Assembly (NCBI RefSeq): GCF_014640315.1
Contig: NZ_BMGS01000006.1
Span: forward strand, 248,001-312,000
Reading direction: 5' to 3'
DNA length: 64,000 nucleotides
Origin: Hymenobacter glacieicola
GTDB taxonomy: Bacteria; Bacteroidota; Bacteroidia; Cytophagales; Hymenobacteraceae
The notes under the pieces are model-generated. The model ran no database searches. It was not told where the DNA came from and worked only from the letters and a program-made list of their open reading frames with translations. Positions 9,117-18,140 of the stretch are shown here, piece by piece. The position numbers were made by a program, and so were the translations under genes. Positions within the stretch are counted from its first letter, which is position 1. Each line of letters starts with the position of its first letter.

Positions 9117-10793
9117 TTAGACGTTTTGCTTTTTCAACTCGCCCACCGCGTGGTCGACGGCCCGGGCCGTGAGGGCCATGTAGGTCAGGGAGGGGTTCTG
9201 GCAGGCCGCGGAGGTCATGCAGGCGCCGTCCGTCACGTACACGTTGGGCGCATCCCAGACCTGGTTGTGCTGGTTGAGCACCGAGGTTTTCGGGTCGCGG
9301 CCCATGCGGGCGGTGCCCATCTCGTGAATGCCGCCGCCCATGTTGTAGCCGTTGTTGTAGGTTTTTACGTTTTTGAGCCCGGCCTTTTCCAGCATTTCCT
9401 GGGCATCCTGCATCATGTCGATGCGCATTTTCTGCTCGTTGTCGCGGATGGTCGCGTCCATGGCCAGCACCGGCAGGCCCCACTTGTCTTTCTTGGTTTT
9501 ATCCAGGAAGATACGGTTGTCGTGGTAGGGTAGGGTTTCGCCGAAGCCGCCGAGGCCCATGGTCCACTGGCCGGGTTCGGTGAGGGCATCCTTAAAGTCG
9601 CCGCCGAGGCTCATCTCGGCAATTTCCCGGCTCCAGCCCTCGCGGCCGGCCCCGCCCTGGTAGCCAAAGCCCCGGATGTAGTCGCGCTTATCCCCAAACA
9701 GGTTGCGGAAGCGCGGCACGTAAATACCGTTGGCCCGCCGCCCGTACACGTATTTGTCCTCATAGCCGGGCATCTCGCCGTGGGCGCCCACGCGGAAGTG
9801 GTGGTCCATTACGTTGTGGCCTAGCTCACCGCTGCTGCTACCCAGGCCCCCGGGCCACACATCGGTGGCGGAGTTCATCAGCACCCAGGCCGAGTTCAGG
9901 GCCGAGGCGTTCAGAAAGACGATTTTGGCGAAGTACTCGTAGGTCTGGTTGGTTTCCGCGTCGAGCACTTCCACGCCCTTGGCCCGCTTGGTATCCTTGT
10001 CGTAGAGAATGCGCGTGACGATGGAGTGGGGCCGCAACGTGAGGTTGCCCGTGGCCACCGCCGCCGGCAAGCTCGCCGACTGGGTGCTGAAGTAGGCCCC
10101 GAACGGGCAGCCCAGCCAGCACTTGTTGCGGTACTGGCAGTTGGTGCGGTTGTTATGGGGCTTGGTGATGTTGGCCGTGCGCCCAATCACCATGTGGCGG
10201 TCCTTGTAGTTTTTCTTGATGCGGGCGGCTACGTCCTTTTCCACGCAGTTCATTTCCATGGGCGGCATAAAGTCGCCGTCGGGCAGCTGGGGTAGGCCGT
10301 CCCGGTTGCCGCTGATGCCCGCAAACTTCTCGGCGTGGCTGTACCAGGGCGCCAGGTCTTTGTAGCGAATGGGCCAGTCAACGGCCACGCCATCCTTGGC
10401 GTTGGCCTCGAAGTCGTAGTCGCTCCAGCGGTACGACTGGCGCCCCCACATCAGGGAGCGGCCGCCCACCTGGTAGCCCCGGAACCAGTCGAAGGGCTTA
10501 ACCTCCACGTAGGGGCTTTCCTTCTCATCTACCCAGAAATCAAGGTTGCTCTCGTTCAGGGTATAGTCGCGCCCTAGCACGGGGTAGTCCTTAATCATCT
10601 GCTGGGTTTTGCCCCCGCGGTGGGGCAGCTCCCAGGGCGCCTTGTTGGCATTAACGTAGTCTTTGATGTGCTCTACGTTGCGGCCCCGCTCCAGCAGGAT
10701 GGTTTTCAGGCCCTTCTCCGTCAGCTCCTTGGCGGCCATGCCGCCCGAAATGCCGGAGCCGATGACAATTGCATCGTACGTGTTATTTGCCAT
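9117..10793 (-). CDS. GMC-family FAD oxidoreductase, probable sugar/glycoside C3-dehydrogenase
   Basis: 558 residues. The N-terminal FAD-binding motif GSGISGGMAAKEL with ILLERGR is at about 12-37. RSLMWGRQSYRW and the Cys-rich segment NCQYRNKCWLGCPFGAYFS follow. The C-terminal domain has GGGIHEMGTARMG (active-site His), YVTDGACMTSAACQNPSLT (active-site Asn) and a closing ALTARAVDH. It has no signal peptide of its own and probably leaves the cytoplasm bound to the Tat-signal small subunit encoded next. Together with the cytochrome c at 5576 this resembles the three-component FAD-dependent glucoside 3-dehydrogenases. The substrate is likely a sugar or glycoside, but not proven. Confidence 0.92.
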   Translation of the reverse strand: MANNTYDAIVIGSGISGGMAAKELTEKGLKTILLERGRNVEHIKDYVNANKAPWELPHRGGKTQQMIKDYPVLGRDYTLNESNLDFWVDEKESPYVEVKPFDWFRGYQVGGRSLMWGRQSYRWSDYDFEANAKDGVAVDWPIRYKDLAPWYSHAEKFAGISGNRDGLPQLPDGDFMPPMEMNCVEKDVAARIKKNYKDRHMVIGRTANITKPHNNRTNCQYRNKCWLGCPFGAYFSTQSASLPAAVATGNLTLRPHSIVTRILYDKDTKRAKGVEVLDAETNQTYEYFAKIVFLNASALNSAWVLMNSATDVWPGGLGSSSGELGHNVMDHHFRVGAHGEMPGYEDKYVYGRRANGIYVPRFRNLFGDKRDYIRGFGYQGGAGREGWSREIAEMSLGGDFKDALTEPGQWTMGLGGFGETLPYHDNRIFLDKTKKDKWGLPVLAMDATIRDNEQKMRIDMMQDAQEMLEKAGLKNVKTYNNGYNMGGGIHEMGTARMGRDPKTSVLNQHNQVWDAPNVYVTDGACMTSAACQNPSLTYMALTARAVDHAVGELKKQNV

Positions 10794-10843
10794 GTACTTG
10801 TGGGAGTTAAGGTAGAGCAGTTGGTGGCGGTTGCTGATTGCTA

Positions 10844-10883
10844 GGTGCTCGTTGTTGCTATATTCTAATCAACAACGAGCACC
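10844..10883 (-). terminator. Hairpin between the TIM-barrel and GMC genes
   Basis: A perfect 14-bp stem (GGTGCTCGTTGTTG with CAACAACGAGCACC) lies directly past the stop codon of the TIM-barrel gene. It may end or attenuate transcription before the GMC gene. Confidence 0.6.
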
Positions 10884-10894
10884 CAGCACCCACC

Positions 10895-11794
10895 TTACAC
10901 CAAGGTGCGCTTGATGTGGCTGATGCTTTTCTTGATGCTGTCGAAGGGAGAGCCGGGCGTTTGGTCCTGCTCCACGAAGAAGTACTTCATGCCCGATTTG
11001 CCGGCCTGGGCGAAGATGCGCTTGAAGTCAATAACCCCGCTGCCTACCTCCGTGAAGTCGCGCTTGGGCGTCTTGTCCATGTCCTTCACGTGCCAGAGCG
11101 GGAAGCGGCCGGGGTGCTGCTGAAACAGGGCCACGGGGTCTTTGCCGGCTTTGGTGGCCCAGTACAGGTCCAGCTCCATCTTCACCAAATCCTTGTCGGT
11201 AGCGCGCAGCAGCACGTCGTAGGGCACCTGGCCTTCCAGGGCCATAAACTCGAAGTCGTGGTTGTGGTAGCACATCTGAAGGCCGGCCTTCTTGCACCGT
11301 TCCCCGGCCTTGTTCAGGCGGTCAGCCAGCAGCTTGTAGTGGTCGAGGTTGCCGCGTTCCGCCTCCGAGAGGTAGGCGCACACCATGTACTTCACCCCGG
11401 CCTGGGCCGCGTCGTCCACGGCTTTATCCCAGCCGTAAAGCATGGTGCCTTGTACGGGCTGGTTCTGGTACTGCTCCTCGCCGAGGCGGTAGTGGCTGCT
11501 GGGCATAATCAGGCCCGCTTGCTTGAGCTGCTTGGCAAAGGTGGCCGGCGTCATGCCGTAGAAGTTCTGGCTGCCCGTGTAGGTAGCACCCTCCACGGAG
11601 GTGTAGCCCAGCTGCGCCACCTGGGCCAGTGTACCGGCCGGGTCTTTCTGCATGGCGTCGCGGACAGTGTAGAGCTGCAGGCCGATGTAGGATTTGGGGG
11701 CAGAGCTGGCCGCAGTCAGCAGGGAAGGAGCCAGGAAAGCACCTGCCGAAAGCAGGCCGGCAGACTTGACAAAAGCACGGCGGGATGTACTCAT
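10895..11794 (-). CDS. Tat-exported sugar phosphate isomerase/epimerase-like TIM barrel
   Basis: 299 residues. The twin-arginine signal SRRAFVKSAG with hydrophobic stretch to about residue 30 predicts folded export. The barrel segments are IGLQLYTVRDAM, LGYTSVEGATY, MCYHNHDFEFMAL (His, Asp, Glu), MELDLYWATKAGKD (Glu, Asp), LWHVKDMDKTPKRDFTEVGSGVID (His, Asp) and FFVEQDQTP. This is the group of secreted barrels usually encoded beside GMC or Gfo/Idh/MocA genes. It is the first gene of the minus-strand run. The gap of about 500 bp upstream probably holds its promoter. Confidence 0.9.
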   Translation of the reverse strand: MSTSRRAFVKSAGLLSAGAFLAPSLLTAASSAPKSYIGLQLYTVRDAMQKDPAGTLAQVAQLGYTSVEGATYTGSQNFYGMTPATFAKQLKQAGLIMPSSHYRLGEEQYQNQPVQGTMLYGWDKAVDDAAQAGVKYMVCAYLSEAERGNLDHYKLLADRLNKAGERCKKAGLQMCYHNHDFEFMALEGQVPYDVLLRATDKDLVKMELDLYWATKAGKDPVALFQQHPGRFPLWHVKDMDKTPKRDFTEVGSGVIDFKRIFAQAGKSGMKYFFVEQDQTPGSPFDSIKKSISHIKRTLV

Positions 11795-12311
11795 AGAAGA
11801 AAGGAATAAGGAGGCGCGAAACGAAGAACGTGGCAGAACAAGAAGCCCGAATATTAGGTGAAAAATGCCATCCTACTGGGGTTCTGCATGCCTAGCTACC
11901 GCCAATGTATTATTCCTTCTGCCGAGAATCCAAGCATTATTAACCCCCAACGGAGGCGAATAAAGAAGTAAGGCACACGGCCTATACACTTAGTGCACAC
12001 GCAAGCGTCACTTATGCTCTCGTGGTAGCCTGTAGCGCTATTTGTTTGCACACGAGCCTACACTTACGGCACACCTGTAATGTTAACCCGCTGATTCGCT
12101 TTTTATTAACGCATCGGCTGTCCTTGGGCTACTTTGAGTTGGAATCCGAGGGGTGAGTGTACGCTTACTCATTAGGTTGACATAGACAAAGTGTGCTGCG
12201 TGTAGTAACTAGGGTATTGCTCTTGACTTGCTATTTCGGGCACGCAAAAGCCCCTTGATGAATGGCAACTAGTACCATGCATCAAGGGGCTCACTGTGGG
12301 GAAGTGGTGCT
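11795..12311. other. Gap of about 500 bp, probable promoter region of the oxidative sugar cluster
   Basis: No gene is supported. The stretch is less GC-rich than its surroundings. It contains two similar 19-21 bp segments, GCCTATACACTTAGTGCACAC at 11980 and GCCTACACTTACGGCACAC at 12056, and an inverted CTCGTG/CACGAG pair around them. They could be regulator sites, but nothing ties them to a known protein. The right end holds the terminator of the DUF2383 gene. Confidence 0.45.
12249..12291 (-). terminator. Terminator of the DUF2383 gene
   Basis: An 11-bp perfect stem (AGCCCCTTGAT with ATCAAGGGGCT) lies about 20 bp past the stop codon and is followed by TTTTGC on the minus strand. Confidence 0.75.
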
Positions 12312-12998
12312 CTACTGTTGAGCCTGGCGCTTCTTCAGTTCCTCGTACGTTTTCTGCGACTGAGCGTACTGGCGCTCTACGTCCTGGCGCAGGGAGCCGG
12401 TCAGGGTCTGGCTGCTCAAAGCATCTTCGTAGGCTTTCAGTGCCCACTCTTCGCCGTAAATGTTAGCCCCGAGAATGGCTTTTTCATCGGCGCCGGTGAG
12501 GGCGGCTTTGGCATCCATCCAGCGGCGATAGAGCTTACCCTTGAGGGTGGTGCTGGTTTCGCGGCCACCACCTAGTTCGCGCAGGTGGTCGTTCAGTTGG
12601 TTGGCAAAGCGCTGGCTCTGGCTTACGAGCTGCTTGTAGTAGCCACGCTGCTGGGCATCCTGGCTTTCGTCCACTGCGCGCTGGTAGCCCTCAATCCGGT
12701 CGTTCACGAAGTAGAGCAATTCGCGCAGGGTGCTGGCTTCGTCGGCCTCGCTGGAAGCACCTTTCTTGCTGCGGTTGGTCAGAACAGCGGCACCAATTAG
12801 AATCAAAGCGCCACCCACTACTTTTTGGGTAGTGCTGAGCTTGCCAATGCTGGAGCCGGCTTTTTTCAGGGAAGGGCCCAACTGGTTGAGCAGGCCGCCC
12901 AGGTTGTCTTTGCCAATGAGTTGCTGGGCCTGGTCCAGCAGGGAGCCATTCGAATTCGTATCGGAGCCGGCTGCGGAGTTTGTTTGCGGTTGGTTCAT
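12312..12998 (-). CDS. DUF2383 / PA2169-family ferritin-like protein
   Basis: 228 residues. The N-terminal 85 residues are low complexity with a single hydrophobic helix (VVGGALILIGAAVL, about 60-75). From about residue 88 comes a four-helix bundle domain: TLRELLYFVNDRIEGYQRAVDES, GYYKQLVSQSQRFANQLNDHL, LKGKLYRRWMDAKAAL and ILGANIYGEEWALKAYEDAL. This matches DUF2383 proteins, which are usually stress- or stationary-phase-induced and of unknown biochemistry. The terminal helix is highly charged. It appears monocistronic, ending in its own hairpin. Confidence 0.85.
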   Translation of the reverse strand: MNQPQTNSAAGSDTNSNGSLLDQAQQLIGKDNLGGLLNQLGPSLKKAGSSIGKLSTTQKVVGGALILIGAAVLTNRSKKGASSEADEASTLRELLYFVNDRIEGYQRAVDESQDAQQRGYYKQLVSQSQRFANQLNDHLRELGGGRETSTTLKGKLYRRWMDAKAALTGADEKAILGANIYGEEWALKAYEDALSSQTLTGSLRQDVERQYAQSQKTYEELKKRQAQQ

Positions 12999-13175
12999 AC
13001 AGGTAGTAGCTAAGGTTGATCAGCTACCCCTTACGATTATTGCCAGCAGTTCGTTAACCTGTTTTTCAACTTGCTAAGTTTTAGCCGGCCCCTAGCTCAT
13101 CCTTCCTGGCCGTCATAAGCCGCAATATTTCTCGTGAACTGCCCCGCAACCTGCCGCCCGGGCTACTACAAAAAA

Positions 13176-13204
13176 CAAGCGGCCTTTTTTAAAAAGGCCG
13201 CTTG
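13176..13204 (-). terminator. Terminator of the aldehyde oxidase operon
   Basis: A near-perfect hairpin of CAAGCGGCCTTTTT paired with AAAAAGGCCGCTTG lies 8 bp past the large-subunit stop and is followed by a T-run on the minus strand. Confidence 0.88.
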
Positions 13205-13211
13205 CTGCAAC

Positions 13212-15494
13212 TTAAATCAACTTGTCCGGGGTAATCGGCAACTCCCGAATCCGCTTGCCGGTGGCGTTGAACACGGCGTTAGCAATGGCCGGCGCCACAC
13301 CGATAATGGCAATTTCGCCGATGCCTTTCGTGCCCAGGGCATTCACGTGCGGGTCGGGCTGATTGACGAAGGCTACCTCCACGGCGGGCGAATCGGCGTG
13401 CACGGGTACGTGGTAGTCGGCGAAGTCCTTGGTGACGTAGCGACCAAACCGGTCGTCGATGCGGGCGTGCTCCATCAGGGCCATGCCAATGCCGCCCACG
13501 GCGCCGCCTTTCATCTGGTTGCCAGCGGTTTTCTCGTTTACAATGGTACCGGCATCGGCGCAGGAAACCAGCTTGCTCACCCGCACTTCGCCGGTGAGCT
13601 GGTGCACCCGCACCTCCGCAAAGTGCACCGAAAACGAGTACATGGAGTATTTCTGACCTTCCCCGCCGGGCTTGGCTTCTACGGTTGCCGATACGTTTTG
13701 CTGTCCATTTTGCCGTAGAATGTCGCTGTAGGATACTTTAACGCTAGGGTTGTTGCGGAGACCAATCTGCAAGGGCAGCTTGCCATTGGCATCATTGCGC
13801 ATCACCGTTTGGCCGCCTTCGAACGTAATATCTTCTGCTTTGGCAGTGCTGAAAGCAGCTCCAGCCAGGGTGCGCAGCTTGTCTTTCAGGGCCAAGCAGG
13901 CTTCCTGGGTAGCTGGGCCCACGCTGTTCACCGTGGAGGAACCACCCTGGGTAACCGCTTTGGGGAAGGACGAGTTGCCCAACTCAAACTTGATTTTATC
14001 GGGTGAAATGCCCAACGTATCGGCAGCAATCTGGGTCATAGCGGTGCCGGTACCGGGGCCGATGTCGGTGGTGGCGCATTGGAGCAACACGGTGCCGTTG
14101 GGCAGCAGCTGGGCGCCGACCGTGGCCGCGCCGCGGTGCGCCCCGAAGGTTCCTACCCCCATGCCGTAGCCAATCAGCCAGTCCCCGTCACGCAGGGAGC
14201 CGGGCTTGAGCTGGCGCTTGCTCCAGCCAATACGGTCGGCGCCGAGCTTATAGCACTCCTTCAGAAACTTGGTGCTCCAAGGCTTGTTCTTTTCCGGGTC
14301 CTCGTCGGTGTAGTTGCGTAGGCGGAACTCCAGCGGATCCAGGTTTAGCAAGTAAGCCATTTCATCCATGGCCGACTCCAGGGCAAACGCGCCGGTCGCC
14401 TCGCCAGGGCCGCGCATCCAGATGGGCGAGCCGATATCCAAGGCCGCCAGGCGGTAGCGCGTAGTCACGTTCGGCGACTGGTACATCATGCGCGTCTGGG
14501 CCAGAGTGGCTTCGGTAAACTCCTCGTAGGTAGAAGTTTGGCCGATGGACTCGTGGGTGATGCCGGTAATCTTGCCATCAGGTGTGGCGCTCATGCCCAG
14601 CTTCTGCCAGGTGTAGGGCCGGTAGCCTACCATCGTGAACATCTGCTCCCGGGTTAGCATCAATTTCACGGGCCGGTTCACCACCTTGGCCGCCAGAATA
14701 GCTGCCGACTCGTGGGGCCAGCTGTGCAGGGCGTTGCCGAAAGCGCCCCCCACGTAGGTGGCAATGACTTTTACGTTTTCCTCGGGCAGGTTCCATTGCT
14801 TGGCAAAGTCGCGGCGGGTAGCCAGGGTGCCCTGGGTTTTGTCGTAGAGCGTGAGCCGGTCGGGTGCTTCCCAGTGCGCCGTAATGGCTTGCAGCTCCAT
14901 AGGGTGGTGCACTTCGGTGGGAATCACGTACTCACTTTCCAGCTTCACCGCGCCCGTTTTGTAGGCGTCCACCTGGCCCCGCTGGTAGTCGTTCATCGGG
15001 TGCTTGGGGTTCTTCTTGGCCGCGGTGGGTAGGAAGGCTTTGTCGGCGTTGGCCTCCAAGTTGGTTTGGTGCGCTTCTTTGGCGTACTGTGCCTGCACGA
15101 GCCCGGCGGCGTAGCGGGCCCGCTCCCAGGAGTCGGCCACCACCACGGCAATGGGCTGGTCGTTGAAGCGGATCTTGTCGTCGTTAAACACCTGCAGGGG
15201 GTTGCCCTGGGTCTGCGGCTGCGAGGGGTCTTTGCCCTCGGGCTTGGGGCTTGGCGGCTTCGGCGCGTTCAGGTGGGTAATGACGGCCAGCACACCCGGC
15301 GCGCGCTCGGCGGCCTTGGTGTCGATGCCGGTAAGGCGGCCTTTGGTCACGGTGCTCCCCACCAGCACGGCGTAGGTCATGTTGGGCAGTTGGTACTCGG
15401 CTGAGTAGGTAGCTGCGCCCGTCACTTTCTGGCGGGCATCCACCCGGTTCATCGGCGCCCCGATCTGCTTTTTCGGCTTGGGTTGTTCGTTCAT
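13212..15494 (-). CDS. paoC: Aldehyde oxidase molybdopterin-binding subunit (PaoC/YagR type)
   Basis: 760 residues. Order: start GAPMNRVDARQKVTGAATYSAEY (xanthine dehydrogenase a/b hammerhead), then the molybdopterin cytosine dinucleotide domains with TYVGGAFGNALHSW, WMRGPGEATGAFALESAMDEMA, GYGMGVGTFGAHRGAA and TDIGPGTGTAMTQIAADTL. The C-terminal TKGIGEIAI holds the catalytic Glu of this superfamily. The length matches the Escherichia coli periplasmic aldehyde oxidase large subunit. It forms an operon with the FAD and iron-sulfur subunits (gaps 12 and 9 bp). The usual XdhC-like maturation chaperone is not in the window. Likely substrates are aldehydes, perhaps aromatic. Confidence 0.93.
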   Translation of the reverse strand: MNEQPKPKKQIGAPMNRVDARQKVTGAATYSAEYQLPNMTYAVLVGSTVTKGRLTGIDTKAAERAPGVLAVITHLNAPKPPSPKPEGKDPSQPQTQGNPLQVFNDDKIRFNDQPIAVVVADSWERARYAAGLVQAQYAKEAHQTNLEANADKAFLPTAAKKNPKHPMNDYQRGQVDAYKTGAVKLESEYVIPTEVHHPMELQAITAHWEAPDRLTLYDKTQGTLATRRDFAKQWNLPEENVKVIATYVGGAFGNALHSWPHESAAILAAKVVNRPVKLMLTREQMFTMVGYRPYTWQKLGMSATPDGKITGITHESIGQTSTYEEFTEATLAQTRMMYQSPNVTTRYRLAALDIGSPIWMRGPGEATGAFALESAMDEMAYLLNLDPLEFRLRNYTDEDPEKNKPWSTKFLKECYKLGADRIGWSKRQLKPGSLRDGDWLIGYGMGVGTFGAHRGAATVGAQLLPNGTVLLQCATTDIGPGTGTAMTQIAADTLGISPDKIKFELGNSSFPKAVTQGGSSTVNSVGPATQEACLALKDKLRTLAGAAFSTAKAEDITFEGGQTVMRNDANGKLPLQIGLRNNPSVKVSYSDILRQNGQQNVSATVEAKPGGEGQKYSMYSFSVHFAEVRVHQLTGEVRVSKLVSCADAGTIVNEKTAGNQMKGGAVGGIGMALMEHARIDDRFGRYVTKDFADYHVPVHADSPAVEVAFVNQPDPHVNALGTKGIGEIAIIGVAPAIANAVFNATGKRIRELPITPDKLI

Positions 15495-15506
15495 GAGTTC
15501 TGGGCG

Positions 15507-16493
15507 TTAGGCGGCGCTAGCGGCGGTTTTCAACGCCTGAATAATGGTATTGGGGCCCAGCTGGAGCTTGTAGGCGTTGTGCTTGAAAGCTTTGGCGCCC
15601 TGCATCGCCACGGTAGCTGCCTGCCGGAAGGTTTCCTCGGTGGCGGGCTTGCCCACCAAAGCCTGCTCGGCGGCCGTGAGGCGCCAGGGCTTGTGGGCCA
15701 CCCCGCCCATGGCCAGGCGGGCCGCTTTGATGATGTTGTTGCTGTCCAAGTCCAGAGCCGCCGCTACCGAAAGCAGGGCGAAGGCGTAGGAGGCCCGCTC
15801 GCGCACTTTCTGGTAGTGCACATGTTTGGTGAAGGGGCCATCCGGAACATCCACGGCGGTAATTAGCTCGCCGGGCTCCAGGGTAGTATCCTTCTGGGGC
15901 ATGTCGCCGGGGAGGCGGTGCAGCTCGGCGAACGGGATGCTGCGGTTGCCTTTGGGGCCGCTCACCTGCACCGTGGCGTCGAGGGCCACCAGGGCCACGC
16001 TCATGTCGGAGGGGTGCACGGCAATGCACTTATCGGAAAAGCCGAAGATGGCGTGCATGCGGTTGATGCCCTCCAGAGCCCCGCAGCCCGTGCCCGGCTC
16101 CCGCTTGTTGCAGGGCATGGTTGTGTCGTAGAAGTAGGAGCAACGGGTGCGCTGGAGCATGTTGCCGCCCACAGTGGCCATGTTGCGCAGCTGGGCCGAG
16201 GCGCCGGCGTTCAGGGCCAGGGCCAGGAGCGGTTGGCGAGCGCGCACCTGCTTGTCGTCGGCTACCGTCGAGTTCAGGGCCAGGGCCCCGATGCGCAGCT
16301 TGCCGGGGTCGGCGTCGATGCGGGTCAGGGGCAGGCGGTTGATGTCGACCAGCTTTTGGGGCGTCATCACCCCGCGCTTCATCAAGTCAACGAGGTTGGT
16401 GCCGCCGGCAATGAAGGTAGCCGTAGCATCCTTGGCCACCGCCTCAATGGCGGCCTGCTGCTTGGTGGGGCGGACGTATTGGAACTGATTCAT
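15507..16493 (-). CDS. paoB: Aldehyde oxidase FAD-binding subunit (PaoB/YagS type)
   Basis: 328 residues. A PCMH-type FAD-binding domain shows TFIAGGTNLVDLMKRGV and ATVGGNMLQRTRC, followed by the CO-dehydrogenase flavoprotein C-terminal domain from about residue 220. Four cysteines at 118, 128, 137 and 156 lie in the insert that in PaoB binds an extra [4Fe-4S] cluster, absent from ordinary xanthine dehydrogenase FAD subunits. That supports a PaoABC-type enzyme. It lies between the large and small subunit genes with short gaps. Confidence 0.93.
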   Translation of the reverse strand: MNQFQYVRPTKQQAAIEAVAKDATATFIAGGTNLVDLMKRGVMTPQKLVDINRLPLTRIDADPGKLRIGALALNSTVADDKQVRARQPLLALALNAGASAQLRNMATVGGNMLQRTRCSYFYDTTMPCNKREPGTGCGALEGINRMHAIFGFSDKCIAVHPSDMSVALVALDATVQVSGPKGNRSIPFAELHRLPGDMPQKDTTLEPGELITAVDVPDGPFTKHVHYQKVRERASYAFALLSVAAALDLDSNNIIKAARLAMGGVAHKPWRLTAAEQALVGKPATEETFRQAATVAMQGAKAFKHNAYKLQLGPNTIIQALKTAASAA

Positions 16494-16502
16494 ACCGAGT
16501 CG

Positions 16503-17132
16503 TTATACTTTTTGTCCGCCGCCTTTGACCTCCTGAATGGCGGCCACAATGTTGGAGTAAGCCCCGCAGCGGCAGATGTTGCCGCTCATGTACTCCCGGA
16601 TTTCGCCCTCCGAGTCGGCCTTGCCTTCCCGGATGCAGGCCACGGCCGACATAATCTGGCCGGGGGTGCAATAGCCGCACTGGAAGCCGTCGTGCTTGAT
16701 GAAGGCTTCCTGCATGGGGTGGAGCTTGTCGCCATCGGCCAGGCCCTCGATGGTCGTAATTTTCTTGCCCTCGTGCATCACGGCAAAGCTCAGGCAGGAG
16801 TTTACCCGCTGCCCATCCACGTGCACGGTGCAGGCCCCGCACTGCCCGTAGTCGCAGCCTTTTTTGGTGCCCGTGAGGTTCAGGTTTTCGCGCAGTAAAT
16901 CCAGCAGCGTGGTGCGCGGCTCCACGGAAAGCTTGTGCTTAATGCCGTTAACTTCCAGCTTGAGCGGAATCTTCTCGAAGACGGCGGCTACTTTTTCGTC
17001 CAGCTCGGCAGAGGCGGCCTGCACCAGCGGCCCCGGCACCAGGGCCATGGCCGTCAGCAGCGACGATTGTTTCAGGAAGCTCCGGCGGGCCTCGTCGTGG
17101 GCGCTACCGGGCGTATCGTGTTCAGGGTTCAT
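16503..17132 (-). CDS. paoA: Aldehyde oxidase [2Fe-2S] subunit with Tat signal (PaoA/YagT type)
   Basis: 209 residues. A twin-arginine signal (ARRSFLKQSSLLTAMAL) ends near residue 42, so the assembled complex is exported to the periplasm as in Escherichia coli PaoABC. The plant-type ferredoxin domain has CDYGQCGACTVHVDGQRVNSC, and the C-terminal helical domain has CGYCTPGQIM and NICRCGAY, giving all eight cluster cysteines. First gene of the operon. The roughly 260-bp upstream gap should hold the promoter. Confidence 0.95.
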   Translation of the reverse strand: MNPEHDTPGSAHDEARRSFLKQSSLLTAMALVPGPLVQAASAELDEKVAAVFEKIPLKLEVNGIKHKLSVEPRTTLLDLLRENLNLTGTKKGCDYGQCGACTVHVDGQRVNSCLSFAVMHEGKKITTIEGLADGDKLHPMQEAFIKHDGFQCGYCTPGQIMSAVACIREGKADSEGEIREYMSGNICRCGAYSNIVAAIQEVKGGGQKV

Positions 17133-17391
17133 AGCTCTGGAAAAAAGGTCAGGGAAAAGAGCCCGGACGCGAGTAAGGACGCAGCTTGGCGGCCGCAGTT
17201 GCCGCAGGGCTGCGTCAGTAACCGGGGTTCTGGACTTAAGTTAAGCAGCGTTTCAAGAAATTCATCCTAAAAATCCCCGAAAAAAGACTGTCCTGGTTAA
17301 GCAAACAGAACCGTGTTATCAAGCTGCCCACCTATCCTAGAGCAAGCAAGCAGAACAGCTACCGGAACTTACGGGGCTGTGGTCAAGGCCG

Positions 17392-17985
17392 CTACCCCGC
17401 GGCTAGCTGCCGGCATTCGGCGTGGCGGGGGCAGGTAGTAAGGTGGTCGTTGACAAGGCCGGCGGTTTGCATAAGGTTGTAACACGCCACCGGCCCGGTC
17501 ATCACGAATCCGCGCCGTTTCAGGTCCTGACTCAGGGCCAGGCTGGCCGGCGTAGAAGCCGGCGGCGGGTTGTCGGGGCTGCGCTGAGCATCGAGCGGCC
17601 GGCCGCCCACAAAGGCGTAGAAGAAGGGCAGGAGCTGGTCCGGGCCGCCCACCTCTTGGCGGAGCTGCAACCAGGCCCGGGCGTTCTGGATGGTAGCCTC
17701 CAGCTTGCGCCGGTTGCGGATGATGCGCGGGTTGAGCAGCAATTCTTCCACTTCTTCTTCTCCAAACCGAGCTAGCCGCTCCGGGTCGAAGCCGGCCAGC
17801 AGCTCCCGGAACGCCTCGCGCCGCCGTAGCACCACCGGAAAGTCGAAGCCCAGCTGGAAGGTGTGGAGCACCAGGTACTCGAACAGAATGTCGGGGTCAG
17901 AAACCGGTTCGCCCCACTCGTGGTCGTGGAAGCTTTGCAGCAGCGCGTTCTGCTGCATCCAGTGGCAGGGCGGGGGAGGGTTCAT
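17392..17985 (-). CDS. tag: DNA-3-methyladenine glycosylase I
   Basis: 197 residues from the ATG at 17985; the frame extends 20 codons upstream but the family starts near this Met. The family pattern is clear: Cys near the N-terminus, SFHDHEWGEPVSDPDILFEYLVLHTFQLGFDFPVVLRRREAFRELL, NPRIIRNRRKLEATIQNA, LKRRGFVMTGPVACYNLMQTAGLVNDH and a terminal HLTTCPRH. The N-terminal Cys and His with the C-terminal His-x3-Cys should bind the structural zinc. It excises 3-methyladenine from alkylated DNA. The usual GLSW motif reads LGFDF here, a substitution near the base pocket. Stands alone. Confidence 0.9.
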   Translation of the reverse strand: MNPPPPCHWMQQNALLQSFHDHEWGEPVSDPDILFEYLVLHTFQLGFDFPVVLRRREAFRELLAGFDPERLARFGEEEVEELLLNPRIIRNRRKLEATIQNARAWLQLRQEVGGPDQLLPFFYAFVGGRPLDAQRSPDNPPPASTPASLALSQDLKRRGFVMTGPVACYNLMQTAGLVNDHLTTCPRHAECRQLAAG

Positions 17986-18072
17986 GGCGAAACAGAGGGT
18001 AGGGAACCGACAGGGTAACGCAGAACCGGTTGCAGGGGATGCCAAGGGGGCAGCCGTAGCCTATCGTCCAGC

Positions 18073-18114
18073 AAAAAGGGGGGTAGGAACAACGTGTTCC
18101 TACCCCCCCTTTTT
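18073..18114. terminator. Strong hairpin with A/T-runs on both sides
   Basis: AAAAAGGGGGGTAGGAAC pairs with GTTCCTACCCCCCCTTTTT around a 5-nt loop. It lies downstream of GHs of the arabinan operon (minus strand) and upstream of tag. It probably ends the long arabinose operon. Confidence 0.8.
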
Positions 18115-18140
18115 GTTGCGAGCCTGCGGTATTTCGGTTG

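Noticed and set aside
9106..9483. Upstream extension of the gluconate-dehydrogenase-3-like gene
   Set aside because: It lies in a different frame inside the GMC gene and lacks domains; the ATG at 9105 starts a Tat signal.
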